NCBI GenBank assembly: GCA_030407315.1
Contig: JALQPE010002146.1
Span: 1-64,000 of the forward strand
Direction: 5' to 3'
From: Asparagopsis taxiformis
Taxonomy: Eukaryota; Rhodophyta; Florideophyceae; Bonnemaisoniales; Bonnemaisoniaceae
DNA length: 64,000 nucleotides
Below, piece by piece: positions 27,081 to 36,245 of this stretch (the first letter of the stretch is position 1; each line of letters begins with the position of its first letter). The notes below the pieces were generated by a model. That model ran no database searches, had not been told where the DNA came from, and saw only the letters and a list, made by a program, of their open reading frames with translations. The position numbers and the translations under genes are program-made.

Positions 27081-28363
27081 TGTCTGTTGAAGGGAATTTA
27101 CGATAGGGGTTGTGAGATATCGGATGTTGTTATTAAAAGTTAGTCCATGGAAGCCATATGTTGGGTGTAACTGGGTGTTATGACTTTGGCTCATTGGATT
27201 GCTGCAGATAAAATTGGTCTATATCGTCATCTGGAACCAACAGTGGTATGCCTCACTGGCGAATGTTTTATTATCTGCCATGTCCCTCACTGGGTAGCGC
27301 GTTGACCAGAAGCAACTCAATCTGGTGGACATCGATTGGAGCCCCCTTTACATAAGGTTTATTATTGGTTGAAAGTCATATTCTTTCGAATTAATGGTGT
27401 AACAGACAGTGCGATGAGCACTGAGAAGGGCGTCTTAATGTCTTGGTATTGTTTTAAAAAACCGAGACAGTTGAATACCATGAAATTTTCTGAAGCACGT
27501 GCGTACATACCTGGCACTAGAGCTTGGCGAAGACGGATCTTTATCACACCATCACAGCTGTCTTCTCACCCTGACAGGACTGTTCTCCGCAAGCTCAAAT
27601 CATGACGTAAAAATGACGAGTTTCAGACCGAGAATCCTATTAGTAAGCTTGTGAATCATAACATGTTATTCCCTTCAGAAACTCAAAAGAAAAGTCATCT
27701 CTACCCAAACCAGTGTTGCTGTTATGAATTATTTTCTCGTTCTGGTACCACACTGTTTTCCAAGTTGACACCACCGCGAACGAGAAATTTACGAGTAAAT
27801 TATGTCGGAATGCTCGGGCTGAGCTATTTGTGTAAGGAAGGGGGACCGCTGAACGTTGAATCCTTGTGCAAGATTAAAGATTGAAGACGTACTGGTAAGC
27901 ATCCCACCTCGAGCTTAATGATCCCATGTGTTCAGAGCCAATGAGGGAGCGAGGTGTTGGAAAGTAGTGAAGTAGAACAAGTCCGATTCTGAAACGTATG
28001 TGTGGCTCAATCAACAATATCTATACTACCGGAAAAACGCTACCATCTAGAGATACATTTCGTAGTATTGGCCGGCTCACCGGGATACAAGTTGCTCGAC
28101 TGTACCCCAAAGAACGAGGAGGAAACTAGTCTAGAACTCGCAACAAACTTGGGTTATATGCGCGAAGTATGGGTTTCAACGACACGTTACACTTCGGGCA
28201 TGGATGTCCAGTATAACAGCAATTTACAATGTGTCACGAGTTGATACCATTCCAATTGGACGCGACACGATTCTTCCAGTTCGACCATCTGGGTTTGGAG
28301 CAAGACATTCAATGATAATGATGCCTTACGATAGATGAGGATAGTAAGTAGCCAAGTCAAATC
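27081..28363. other. Gene-poor stretch with possible decayed coding fragments
   Basis: No intact gene. Protein-like strings appear in changing frames on the plus strand between about 27740 and 28330 (for example SIGRLTGIQVARLYPKERGG and PIGRDTILPVRPSGFG), broken by stops, as in an old pseudogene of unknown family. A possible spliced fragment with a GTATGT donor is seen on the minus strand near 27510. None is good enough to name. Confidence 0.3.
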
Positions 28364-30913
28364 CTAATTGTAGTCCTTCGGTGTTCCTATTCTCGGTGCA
28401 AAAGTTAATTTTGAAGTAACCAACGTAGAAGCATCCTTGACAACCATTTTGCAAGTCCCCATTTTGCTTGAGATTTTCTCTTGCAATGTTCTTAAATCTG
28501 TCTCAATGGGGTCCATTCCCTCACATATACTTAGTAGGAGCGCGAAAAAACTGTCTGGATCTGACATATTACTAGACTCCCTATACATTGCAACGCTTGG
28601 AGGAAAGCACACGGTTTCTTGAGAGAGGTCGACGCTAAGGACTCTGTTAAGATACTCAGCTGAAGATCTCAGGAGATAGTTTGAAGAAAGCTGCTTGTCA
28701 GATACAGCCCTCACCATAGGCGACCCGGGTGAGCAGTCACTCGTTAAGAAGTGCACAAGTGGATCAACTCCGGAAGAGGGTATTAAATTGTTTGCTGGAA
28801 CCAAAGCACCACCACCTCGTGTTGAAATGATCCGATTCATGAGTGACGGTACGAAGCTGGAAGAATTCATAGCAAAAGAAACGTTGCTTCGCTGCGTACT
28901 CAACCCACCAGTGTTGTAATCTCTTGTTCGCGAGAAGCTTTCCCGTCTGCTTCCGCTTTCGTGAAACTTGCTTGCAGCTTCATCAGAGACGAAAAGAATT
29001 TTCGATATTGCACCAAGAGATATGCGAGTTCCTCCTACAAGGTATTCGAATCGCATTATAATGTTCTCGAGCTGGTCATAGTCTAGTGCATCAAAATCGC
29101 CGATGTGAAGACGTGCTTGTATCCTTAGTAGATTATACATATTCACCAGGAAAGAAATCCGCTGTTTGTCATTAGCAAGCAAGCTTAGATCGGCGCATTG
29201 CATTTCAGCAGCAGAAGACAAAAACTTGTGGTACAACTTGTCCTGTACCACACTCACCATATCCACCTGTCGATGGTCGTTCAAGCTTTGGTGTAATGAG
29301 CAGATAGCGAGCAGCTCGTTGAGAAGTTGGAAGGCAATTGCAGATGGATTTGTTCCCATAACGAATCTTGGCTTCAACGTGCCAATGTTGAGCACCATGC
29401 TATTGATTCGATCCTCCTCATTCCACCTATAAAAAAGAAAGTTATCTTCAAATTCATGCCCTCTGCAAACGTGATGAAGGACTCCACTTCGATGAAGATG
29501 CTGCCCAACCTCCACGGCATTAGCCCTGGAGCATTTCAAATTTTCAGCAAGCCATGCTGTTGCTTCGTTTCCAAGAAAGCACTTCGGAAATGTCTTGAAG
29601 CGCCACCGACGGTCCAGCACTTGGATCCCTATGTTTGGATCTTTCATTTTGGCCAAGAGCTCTAGGAATCCTGGTATGAGCGCTCTCCCCATCGCCGAGT
29701 ATGAAAAGGTGCTAGGCGTATTTCCATCATCCAGGTTAAGACTAGATCGTTTAGACCGAAGCTTGCCGTCTCGAGATAATCTTGGTCGAAACCTCTCATC
29801 GATAGAAATTCGCGGTCGGAACCTCTCGTCGATAGAAATTCTCGGTCGGAACCTCTCGTCGATAGAAATTCGCGGTCGGAACCTCTCATCAATAGAAATT
29901 CTCGGTCTAACCTTTTCATCTCGGGAAGTTCTGCTTGACTGAATCTTTCTGGTTTCGTTTCGTGGTGATGTTATCGAAGTAGAACCTACATGTTGAAGGC
30001 TTCGTTCACTACTCCTTGTATGTTTGGACAACGAATCCTGACCGTAACTTGCTTCTCCGCTATCATTGAAATTGGCATCCTGGGGTCCGCGTGGGGATGA
30101 GTCTTGAAACCACGCAGATTGTAATACTTGATCCGCTGATAATCGATCTTTTCCTTTTGGAATAAGGAGGCGTTCAATAATCTTCCTGGCCTGGATGGGA
30201 AAGTTCTTAGGAAAAGAGTATTTGCAACTGACAATTTTCATGTACAACTCTCTCGGACTGCGACCACGAAACGGCAGATAACCCGCGATCATGACAAACA
30301 ATAGGATTCCAGCACACCACATATCAGCCTTATCGCCGCTATACGGGACGTTTTGGAGAATTTCCGGGGGGCTGAAGTCTTCTGTGCCGACCACGGTGGT
30401 ACATAACTCGCTTTTTCCTTTGTAGAATGTTCGAATACTTGCAAGTCCGAAATCGCAGACTTTTAGTTGTCCATCCAAAGTAAGCAACAGATTTTCCAGT
30501 TTCAAATCTCTATGATATACACCACGAGCATGGCAGTAGGAAAGACATTCCATTAGAGACTTGAAATAAACCTTGGCCTCTCCCTCGGATAGACGTCTCT
30601 TTTTTTCTAGAAGGCTGTACATGTCTCCTCCGTCTACGTATTCCATGACCATGTATATTTTTGTTTTCGAAACGAGAACTTTATATCCACGGACAATGTT
30701 TGAATGGTTCAGCATGGTTAAAAGCTTGACCTCCTTGTGGACATGTTGGGTCATTTCGCTCATTTGCAGTTCGATTTTATCGAGAGTTTTCACAGCCACA
30801 ACAGTGCCATCTTCGATATTGACAGCTTTGTTGACAATTCCAAACCCGCCTTCGCCCAACTGCTCGCGGATCTCGAACTTGCCGATCATTCGCTTCTCAT
30901 TGCTCTGCGACAT
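28364..30913 (-). CDS. Protein kinase-DEP-DUF547 fusion protein
   Basis: 849 aa from the ATG at 30913. Residues 13-270 are a Ser/Thr kinase of the CAMK/CIPK type: GEGGFG, VAVK at 42, HRDLKLENLLL near 136, DFG near 155, and an activation segment ending in GTEDFSPPEIL. Residues 328-378 are a tandem array of ten-residue RPRISIDERF units. A DEP domain follows at about 408-495 (RWRFKTFPKCFLGNEATAWL, RSGVLHHV), then DUF547 from about 560 (KQRISFLVNMYNLLRI, LVGGTRISLGAISKIL). DEP and DUF547 occur together in plants, but I know of no kinase fused to them. DEP domains often bind membranes or receptors, suggesting a localised signalling kinase. Confidence 0.85.
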   Translation of the reverse strand: MSQSNEKRMIGKFEIREQLGEGGFGIVNKAVNIEDGTVVAVKTLDKIELQMSEMTQHVHKEVKLLTMLNHSNIVRGYKVLVSKTKIYMVMEYVDGGDMYSLLEKKRRLSEGEAKVYFKSLMECLSYCHARGVYHRDLKLENLLLTLDGQLKVCDFGLASIRTFYKGKSELCTTVVGTEDFSPPEILQNVPYSGDKADMWCAGILLFVMIAGYLPFRGRSPRELYMKIVSCKYSFPKNFPIQARKIIERLLIPKGKDRLSADQVLQSAWFQDSSPRGPQDANFNDSGEASYGQDSLSKHTRSSERSLQHVGSTSITSPRNETRKIQSSRTSRDEKVRPRISIDERFRPRISIDERFRPRISIDERFRPRISIDERFRPRLSRDGKLRSKRSSLNLDDGNTPSTFSYSAMGRALIPGFLELLAKMKDPNIGIQVLDRRWRFKTFPKCFLGNEATAWLAENLKCSRANAVEVGQHLHRSGVLHHVCRGHEFEDNFLFYRWNEEDRINSMVLNIGTLKPRFVMGTNPSAIAFQLLNELLAICSLHQSLNDHRQVDMVSVVQDKLYHKFLSSAAEMQCADLSLLANDKQRISFLVNMYNLLRIQARLHIGDFDALDYDQLENIIMRFEYLVGGTRISLGAISKILFVSDEAASKFHESGSRRESFSRTRDYNTGGLSTQRSNVSFAMNSSSFVPSLMNRIISTRGGGALVPANNLIPSSGVDPLVHFLTSDCSPGSPMVRAVSDKQLSSNYLLRSSAEYLNRVLSVDLSQETVCFPPSVAMYRESSNMSDPDSFFALLLSICEGMDPIETDLRTLQEKISSKMGTCKMVVKDASTLVTSKLTFAPRIGTPKDYN
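29775..29930 (-). repeat. 30-bp minisatellite inside the kinase gene
   Basis: About five tandem copies of a 30-bp unit encode RPRISIDERF. Copies differ by single bases and keep the reading frame; edge copies are more diverged (RPRLSRDGKL). Confidence 0.9.
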
Positions 30914-32193
30914 GGCTGCGGGTGAATTGGTTCGAAGCGGCGGGACGGCTAGTTTGGAGCGCGCAGTTGCTTATTTTATCTGCGAGGCGCATGAGAGTAC
31001 GGCGCGTGTGGCGAGCAGCGGTAGTGCCATGAAGTGTACAAAGAAAAAGCTGCGGATCTCTGCTGGTATCCAAGACGTTGTCGGGGACGAAGGTATGCAC
31101 AATATGAAGTGGTGCGGTTTCTGACGGGCATTGTTGATGATTGAAACGAGTGCAAACGCGCACTGAACATTTCCATCGTGCCACGCAATGGATTTTGACT
31201 CGAGGAAAATTTCGCTGCGCAACAGAGCGCGGATGAGTCGCATTTGGAACGGCAATATATTTTTCGCTGTCCCGAGGGGAAACAAATCATGAAGATGCGA
31301 CCATAATCCGACAACTAATTCGTTACCCCATGGCGCGCTCCGCGGAGTGATATTAAAATGAATTGCAGGCGGTATGATGAGCAAATGAAATGTCGCGCGC
31401 ATGGTCCATGTGTTGACATGAAACGTTGTGGCATAGTCGACCGCATCATGTCGTCACGGCAGTTTGAATCAGCTGACGTTAAAGTTGACTTGGCGGTTTT
31501 CGGGGGCGCTGATCCGAATTGGACGCGGAGAAGGGTTGTGTGCAAAATCAAACTGCGTCAAACGTGCAGCTCGGGTATGGTGTAACAAGCACGGGTGTGG
31601 TGAAAGATTGTGGTGTTCATGTAAGAAATGCTGTGTTGTACGGAATAGTGAACTCCAGCAATGGAAAGTTGAACTTGATAGAGGTTAACGTGCGATGCGT
31701 AAATCGTTGTGCATTTTGAAACAGGTGATGATCGGTTTGTAGCTTCCCGTACACGATGTAATTGGTCTGCTTTCCCTGGACAGAGGCGGGGCGCTTGTTC
31801 CGATGGGATGTTTCCGGTGGAAGTCGGGCGGGCAATGAGTGTTGAGTATTGGCGCCGCTTGAGTATTGAGGTGATGGTAGTGGCTGGCGCCAGGCGCGAA
31901 TTTATCATTTTTTGTTTACTGCCAATTTTCGATCACTGAGCGCTTTCGATACTTACGGATGTAAACTCAGGTCGGCCAACTCTCGAGTCGAGCAAGGCCT
32001 CCGCAACGCTGGCGAAGATGTTCATCAAGATCTATGTTTCCTAAGCAGAGATCCAACAAACAGGATTCTCCATATTCGCAACCCAACTATCGGCCATTGA
32101 CTGTTCCAATACAATTTATCAGCGTGAATGACATTGAACACAACTACTTGCGTCTCCGTTTTACCCACCAGCACGCTAATGATGGGGAAACCG
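30914..32193. other. Gene-poor spacer with a possible histone-fold fragment
   Basis: About 1.3 kb between divergent genes. A plus-strand frame from an ATG at 30912 to 31124 overlaps the kinase start in a shared CATG. It encodes a helical peptide whose first residues align without gaps to the H2A ERVGAGAP...YLTAE helix, followed by KKKLRI and VVGDE. A GTATGC donor-like site follows VVGDE at 31093. The first histone helix is missing. I do not call a gene; see the finding. Confidence 0.3.
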
Positions 32194-34161
32194 TGCGGGA
32201 GATTTAAGCACCTGTCCCTTCTATTGCTGTTCATGTACTTGACCGCATCATTAGGGATCGAAAATGCTTGCAAACCATTAGACAAGTCCGTAAAAATGCC
32301 TATTCTTATCCGATTGGTCTTTGCCGGTACTCGTCCGTTGTTCATGCGCGATGCTTCCTGGTCAGCTGAAGCAACTCGCCGCTTCGAACAACAGCTTTCG
32401 TCGACTGTTCGATATCACGCACAGCCGACCATCGAGCAATCCTTGCAGTTGTTCACCGTTGCAGCAAAAAGAGAAGACATGTCTTGTTCAGCGTTGGAAT
32501 ATGAGTATACATACCAGTTGAGGTTTGCTCCGAAAAGTACCGCTGAGAAACTGGACGCAATTCTTTCAGCGCAACTTCATAACTCGTCTTCCATGTTCGT
32601 GCATGGTACTACCGTGGCCAACAAGTTTCACGACCTACTCGTTTCAGAAAATGACTTTCGAGAAAGCAAAAGTATCTTCGAATATAACGTGCTAATTTAT
32701 GACGCCTCCTCCGTTGCCCCGCAATACGGCTACGTCGCCGAAAAAGGAGAGGATGTTGAGACGATTGGAATCGCGACTTCACACCGATTTACATTCCTGG
32801 ATGTTGGCGCCAAGCCGTTCATTTTCGACGACTCACATGAATCAACTCCTGGCGAAATATTGTTATCCCTCTCCAGCCATCCAGATACCTACGCTAAGCA
32901 ACTGCACAAAATTGTGAGTCGATTACTGACGCCTCCCATATCGCCAAACATGCATCGTTTTCCGCCAGAGAACCGTCTCATATTCCGTCTCACAAACGTC
33001 GACGTCAGCGCAGTCATCGGCAGAATTAGTGGGACGGGAGGTGACAGCATGGGAAATGCACCGATAGGCACGACGTTTAACAAACATCAGTTTGTAGAGT
33101 TGCTGCGTGATATCTTCCGAAATCCTGTCGCCAATGAGAAGCAAATTGCTCTGGAGGAGGAGACTGTAGACATGGCCACCAATGCCAAGGTGGCTATGGC
33201 GGTTGCTCGTGCATTTTCCATGAAGGGACTGGAAATGGTTCTAGAAAGCACACCGTTATTGCGTGATATTCTAGTGAACGAGACGGAAAGAGCGGGATAC
33301 TTCGTCGATTCTTCATACGTTGCACACATCCCGCTTTACTTGTTCTCATTTGCAGACGACACTCGCACGACTCATTTTGAAAGCGGAAGGGCGATTCGGG
33401 CGCAAGTTGTCGACAAACAGGTGGTGTTTCTAGTGGAAAATCGACTGACAAAAGAGTTTCGTGACGATATTTCGGTGACCTCTGCGGCGACAAAGGAAGT
33501 CATAGAGCTTTTGTGCGGTCTCACTCGGGATGCCTTAGCCCGTATGGACCTGACGGAAAAAGGGGTTCCTATCTTACTCAGAGATATAGCGAGACGAAAT
33601 ATTGTCGCGCAGGAACTAGACTGGTCTCAGCACAACGTGGTTGGAAAGGCAGTAGATTTACTCAACTTTGAAGGGCATGATCAGCGGTTGATACCTCATG
33701 AAAATGGGACAGTTATCGCTGAATGTCTCTCGTCGGTGCGAAAGACGCTCGACATGCTGTACGCAAGTTGGGACGCGACGAAGTCATCATTGATGATTGA
33801 TGACGTGGAAAGAGTGTCGCTCGAATTGCTCACGGCTAGTAGGACGCTTGCAGACAAACTTCATGAAGAGATTTGCAAACAGCCTTTAACGGAAGAAATC
33901 TTAATGGAGGTTGAACTGGGTGATGAAGCTGTGAAACATTCAGGCAGCGAGTATAGCTTGTTTCGTTGGGTTGTTCTTCCAGCACTTATCGGAATTATTT
34001 GTAGCACATTGGTACACATTCGGGGCCGCTCGCGGCAGAAGAGCAGAGGTGCAACGCTTGGAGAAATCGCAACTGCCTCTGTAGGGCAAAGTGGTGATGT
34101 ACAAGCGAAGGGACGTTGGTTCAGCACATTGTCGGCCTCGGACAAGCCAAAACTCAATTGA
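32194..34161 (+). CDS. Unknown type I membrane protein
   Basis: The frame is open from 32128 (677 aa). Starting at 32185 (TTG-free ATG at about 32182-32194 region, MGKPCGRFKHLS) places a signal peptide at the N terminus (LSLLLLFMYLTASLG). A long lumenal or extracellular region of about 580 residues follows, with few Cys and N-glycosylation sites (NNSS-like and NGT), then a single C-terminal membrane helix (WVVLPALIGIICSTLV) and a basic tail (RGRSRQKSRG). I do not recognise the family. The sequence encoding the helix and tail is duplicated in inverted orientation at 2817-2946. The exact start among the first in-frame ATGs is uncertain. Confidence 0.65.
   Translation, partial: CGRFKHLSLLLLFMYLTASLGIENACKPLDKSVKMPILIRLVFAGTRPLFMRDASWSAEATRRFEQQLSSTVRYHAQPTIEQSLQLFTVAAKREDMSCSALEYEYTYQLRFAPKSTAEKLDAILSAQLHNSSSMFVHGTTVANKFHDLLVSENDFRESKSIFEYNVLIYDASSVAPQYGYVAEKGEDVETIGIATSHRFTFLDVGAKPFIFDDSHESTPGEILLSLSSHPDTYAKQLHKIVSRLLTPPISPNMHRFPPENRLIFRLTNVDVSAVIGRISGTGGDSMGNAPIGTTFNKHQFVELLRDIFRNPVANEKQIALEEETVDMATNAKVAMAVARAFSMKGLEMVLESTPLLRDILVNETERAGYFVDSSYVAHIPLYLFSFADDTRTTHFESGRAIRAQVVDKQVVFLVENRLTKEFRDDISVTSAATKEVIELLCGLTRDALARMDLTEKGVPILLRDIARRNIVAQELDWSQHNVVGKAVDLLNFEGHDQRLIPHENGTVIAECLSSVRKTLDMLYASWDATKSSLMIDDVERVSLELLTASRTLADKLHEEICKQPLTEEILMEVELGDEAVKHSGSEYSLFRWVVLPALIGIICSTLVHIRGRSRQKSRGATLGEIATASVGQSGDVQAKGRWFSTLSASDKPKLN
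33927..34057 (+). repeat. Source copy of the captured membrane tail
   Basis: Inverted partner of 2817-2946. It lies within the intact gene at 32194-34161 and covers its transmembrane helix and the first part of its tail. Confidence 0.85.
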
Positions 34162-34202
34162 GCCTAGCTTCGGTAGACATGTTAGCCAACGATTGTATTT
34201 TA

Positions 34203-35846
34203 TTACTTGTCAAAGTATCTCGTGCCGCGTCGCCCATTCATCTTGGGCTTGCCCGAGTCTACCATTTTGCGCTTCAGCTGACTGTACATGTCGTCCAGCT
34301 TTCCAATGTTCTGGATGAAGTATTCTCCATAACGAGACGATTGCTTTGTATCCGAAATGTGAACGACGTTTCGCTCGATGTGGAAGCCAACGTCGGACGA
34401 TGAAGTGAACTTTCCTTCCAGAGGCGGGCGCGTAAAGCTTCCACATACCGTCCAGCTCTTGTGCTTCAACGCATGGAGATAGCTTCTAAACGTAGATTCC
34501 TCGACGTCCATCAGCGCGGCCAGCTTCTCGATTTCAATTGTAGTGTACAACTTCAAGTACGACCGAATTTCAGGCAGCAGAAGCTGTGACTTCACCTCTT
34601 CCATGAACAGTCTGGTCTGTAAATGCGGCGCCTCCATGTTTGTGTCCGCAATCGTGTCATAGTCTGGCGGCGCCGGCGAAATGAACTTGGGGCTCGCATA
34701 GTTGAACAAGTCCTCAAATGCCTGCGCTTCTCCCTGACGCAGACGCGCAAGTCGGTCGCCTGCCTTCTCTCTCACCAGCGCTACCATACTTTCGTCCACC
34801 TGCTGCGGGCGCAGCGCAAGACACAAAGCCAGAAGTGCCATCATCTGGTCGTTCCGCTTATTAATCTGCTCATACTGATAGCTCCTCGTGTGGTTGTGCT
34901 TGATGCGTCCAATGTGCAGAACCGTAGAAGAAAACACACGCACAGCGTCTTCATACCGGCGCAACATGATATAACAGAATCCCATATAGTAATAGATAGA
35001 GACGTGACAAGCTGTGACATGTGTGAATAGAGCTGTTGATACATCAAAGTCGAGTGGCTGGAGGACCATCAGCGCGAGGCGATAGTCTCCGAGCAGTGTA
35101 TTCACACGGAGCAATCCAATAATGGAAAAGTAGCCAATGTAACGATAGATCGGAAGCGTACTAATATCAAACGTATCGCTGTCCGGATCGTTGGAGCCAC
35201 TCGGTTCGCCGCCACTCAGCAGCCACGGAATGATGTTCGACTTATTCACGAGATAATGCAGAAGGGATAGCACAGTCTGAACGTTCCAGATGAAATCATT
35301 ATCACGCAGATACTCAATCTCCTCAGGCGTCTTACTCTTCAGTTTCGCGCGATACTGGCACCAGCTCTCAAACTGGTAGATAAACTCGTCCACCATGTCC
35401 CACAGCCAAGAAGGCGGCAAATCATGGTCAATCATCCCGTTCTTTATAAACATATCGAATATGTCGCAGTAATTAGTCCACCCATCCAGTCGCTGCGCAA
35501 GCGACGGCTGCATCTTGGAAAACAAGTGCCTGAAATAGAGCTCCTTGTACAGCAACAGGAAGGTCTCATCATTGTCCACAAACCGCGCCACGAGATCCGC
35601 CGAAGGCCATGTGGTTGTCTTGAAGTAGCGATCGGTCAACGTGGTAAACGTCTGCTCGTAGAGATTGTGAAGTTCGACTGTGTTCCGCTCCAGAAATTTC
35701 TTGTGCATATAGGAGAGGAACTGGCCGACGACTTCAGGCACTTCGTTGAACGCATCCGGCCCTGCTTTTTGCTCCGCTGCCTCGATATCGGCTTCAGTGA
35801 ATGTCATGTGCGGCGTACCGCCTCTTCGCCAGGATCCGCCGTCCAT
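34203..35846 (-). CDS. EIF3L: Translation initiation factor eIF3 subunit L
   Basis: 547 aa from the ATG at 35846; the frame is open further but without a good ATG. Family blocks are clear: EVVGQFLSYMHKKF, FLLLYKELYFRHLFSKMQP, LDGWTNYCDIFDMF, LPPSWLWDMVDEFIYQFESW, then the PCI region (HVSIYYYMGFCYIMLRRYEDAVRVF, EIRSYLKLYTTIEIEKLAAL, LKHKSWTV). Length matches the human protein (about 564). It is a non-core subunit of the eIF3 complex on the 40S ribosome. The gene ends 40 bp from the convergent membrane-protein gene. Confidence 0.95.
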   Translation of the reverse strand: MDGGSWRRGGTPHMTFTEADIEAAEQKAGPDAFNEVPEVVGQFLSYMHKKFLERNTVELHNLYEQTFTTLTDRYFKTTTWPSADLVARFVDNDETFLLLYKELYFRHLFSKMQPSLAQRLDGWTNYCDIFDMFIKNGMIDHDLPPSWLWDMVDEFIYQFESWCQYRAKLKSKTPEEIEYLRDNDFIWNVQTVLSLLHYLVNKSNIIPWLLSGGEPSGSNDPDSDTFDISTLPIYRYIGYFSIIGLLRVNTLLGDYRLALMVLQPLDFDVSTALFTHVTACHVSIYYYMGFCYIMLRRYEDAVRVFSSTVLHIGRIKHNHTRSYQYEQINKRNDQMMALLALCLALRPQQVDESMVALVREKAGDRLARLRQGEAQAFEDLFNYASPKFISPAPPDYDTIADTNMEAPHLQTRLFMEEVKSQLLLPEIRSYLKLYTTIEIEKLAALMDVEESTFRSYLHALKHKSWTVCGSFTRPPLEGKFTSSSDVGFHIERNVVHISDTKQSSRYGEYFIQNIGKLDDMYSQLKRKMVDSGKPKMNGRRGTRYFDK

Positions 35847-36245
35847 TGTACGCAATTCTTGGGTTGATCGTTGGCACGCGGGAAACGATGGGCGTCGGCA
35901 CACAAATGGGGGTGATGTGGGAATGGTATAAATGAAAGTGGGTATCCCCAGATAGCCAATTTGATAGGTCGACGGCGAGAGGAATGAAATACATATTTTT
36001 TAATTCATTTTGCTCTTCAGCTTGAAACTGGTGTAGTTTGCATCGGTTCCAAGTCCATACCAAGTTTCTTGACGAGCACTAACAAATGTTCTACGATCCA
36101 CATATTTAGACGGAAGAAGAAACGTTGGAAGAGCACGCAACAAAGTTAATCTCAGAAACCAACCGTTTATTAGACATTCAGCATGACCTCCTCAATCTGA
36201 CGCAACCGTGCCTTGTATATACACACCAATATCCAATTTAACACC
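35847..36245. other. Spacer between SNW1 and eIF3l
   Basis: About 400 bp holding the 3' end of SNW1 and the promoter of eIF3l, both on the minus strand. No other gene seen. Confidence 0.5.
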
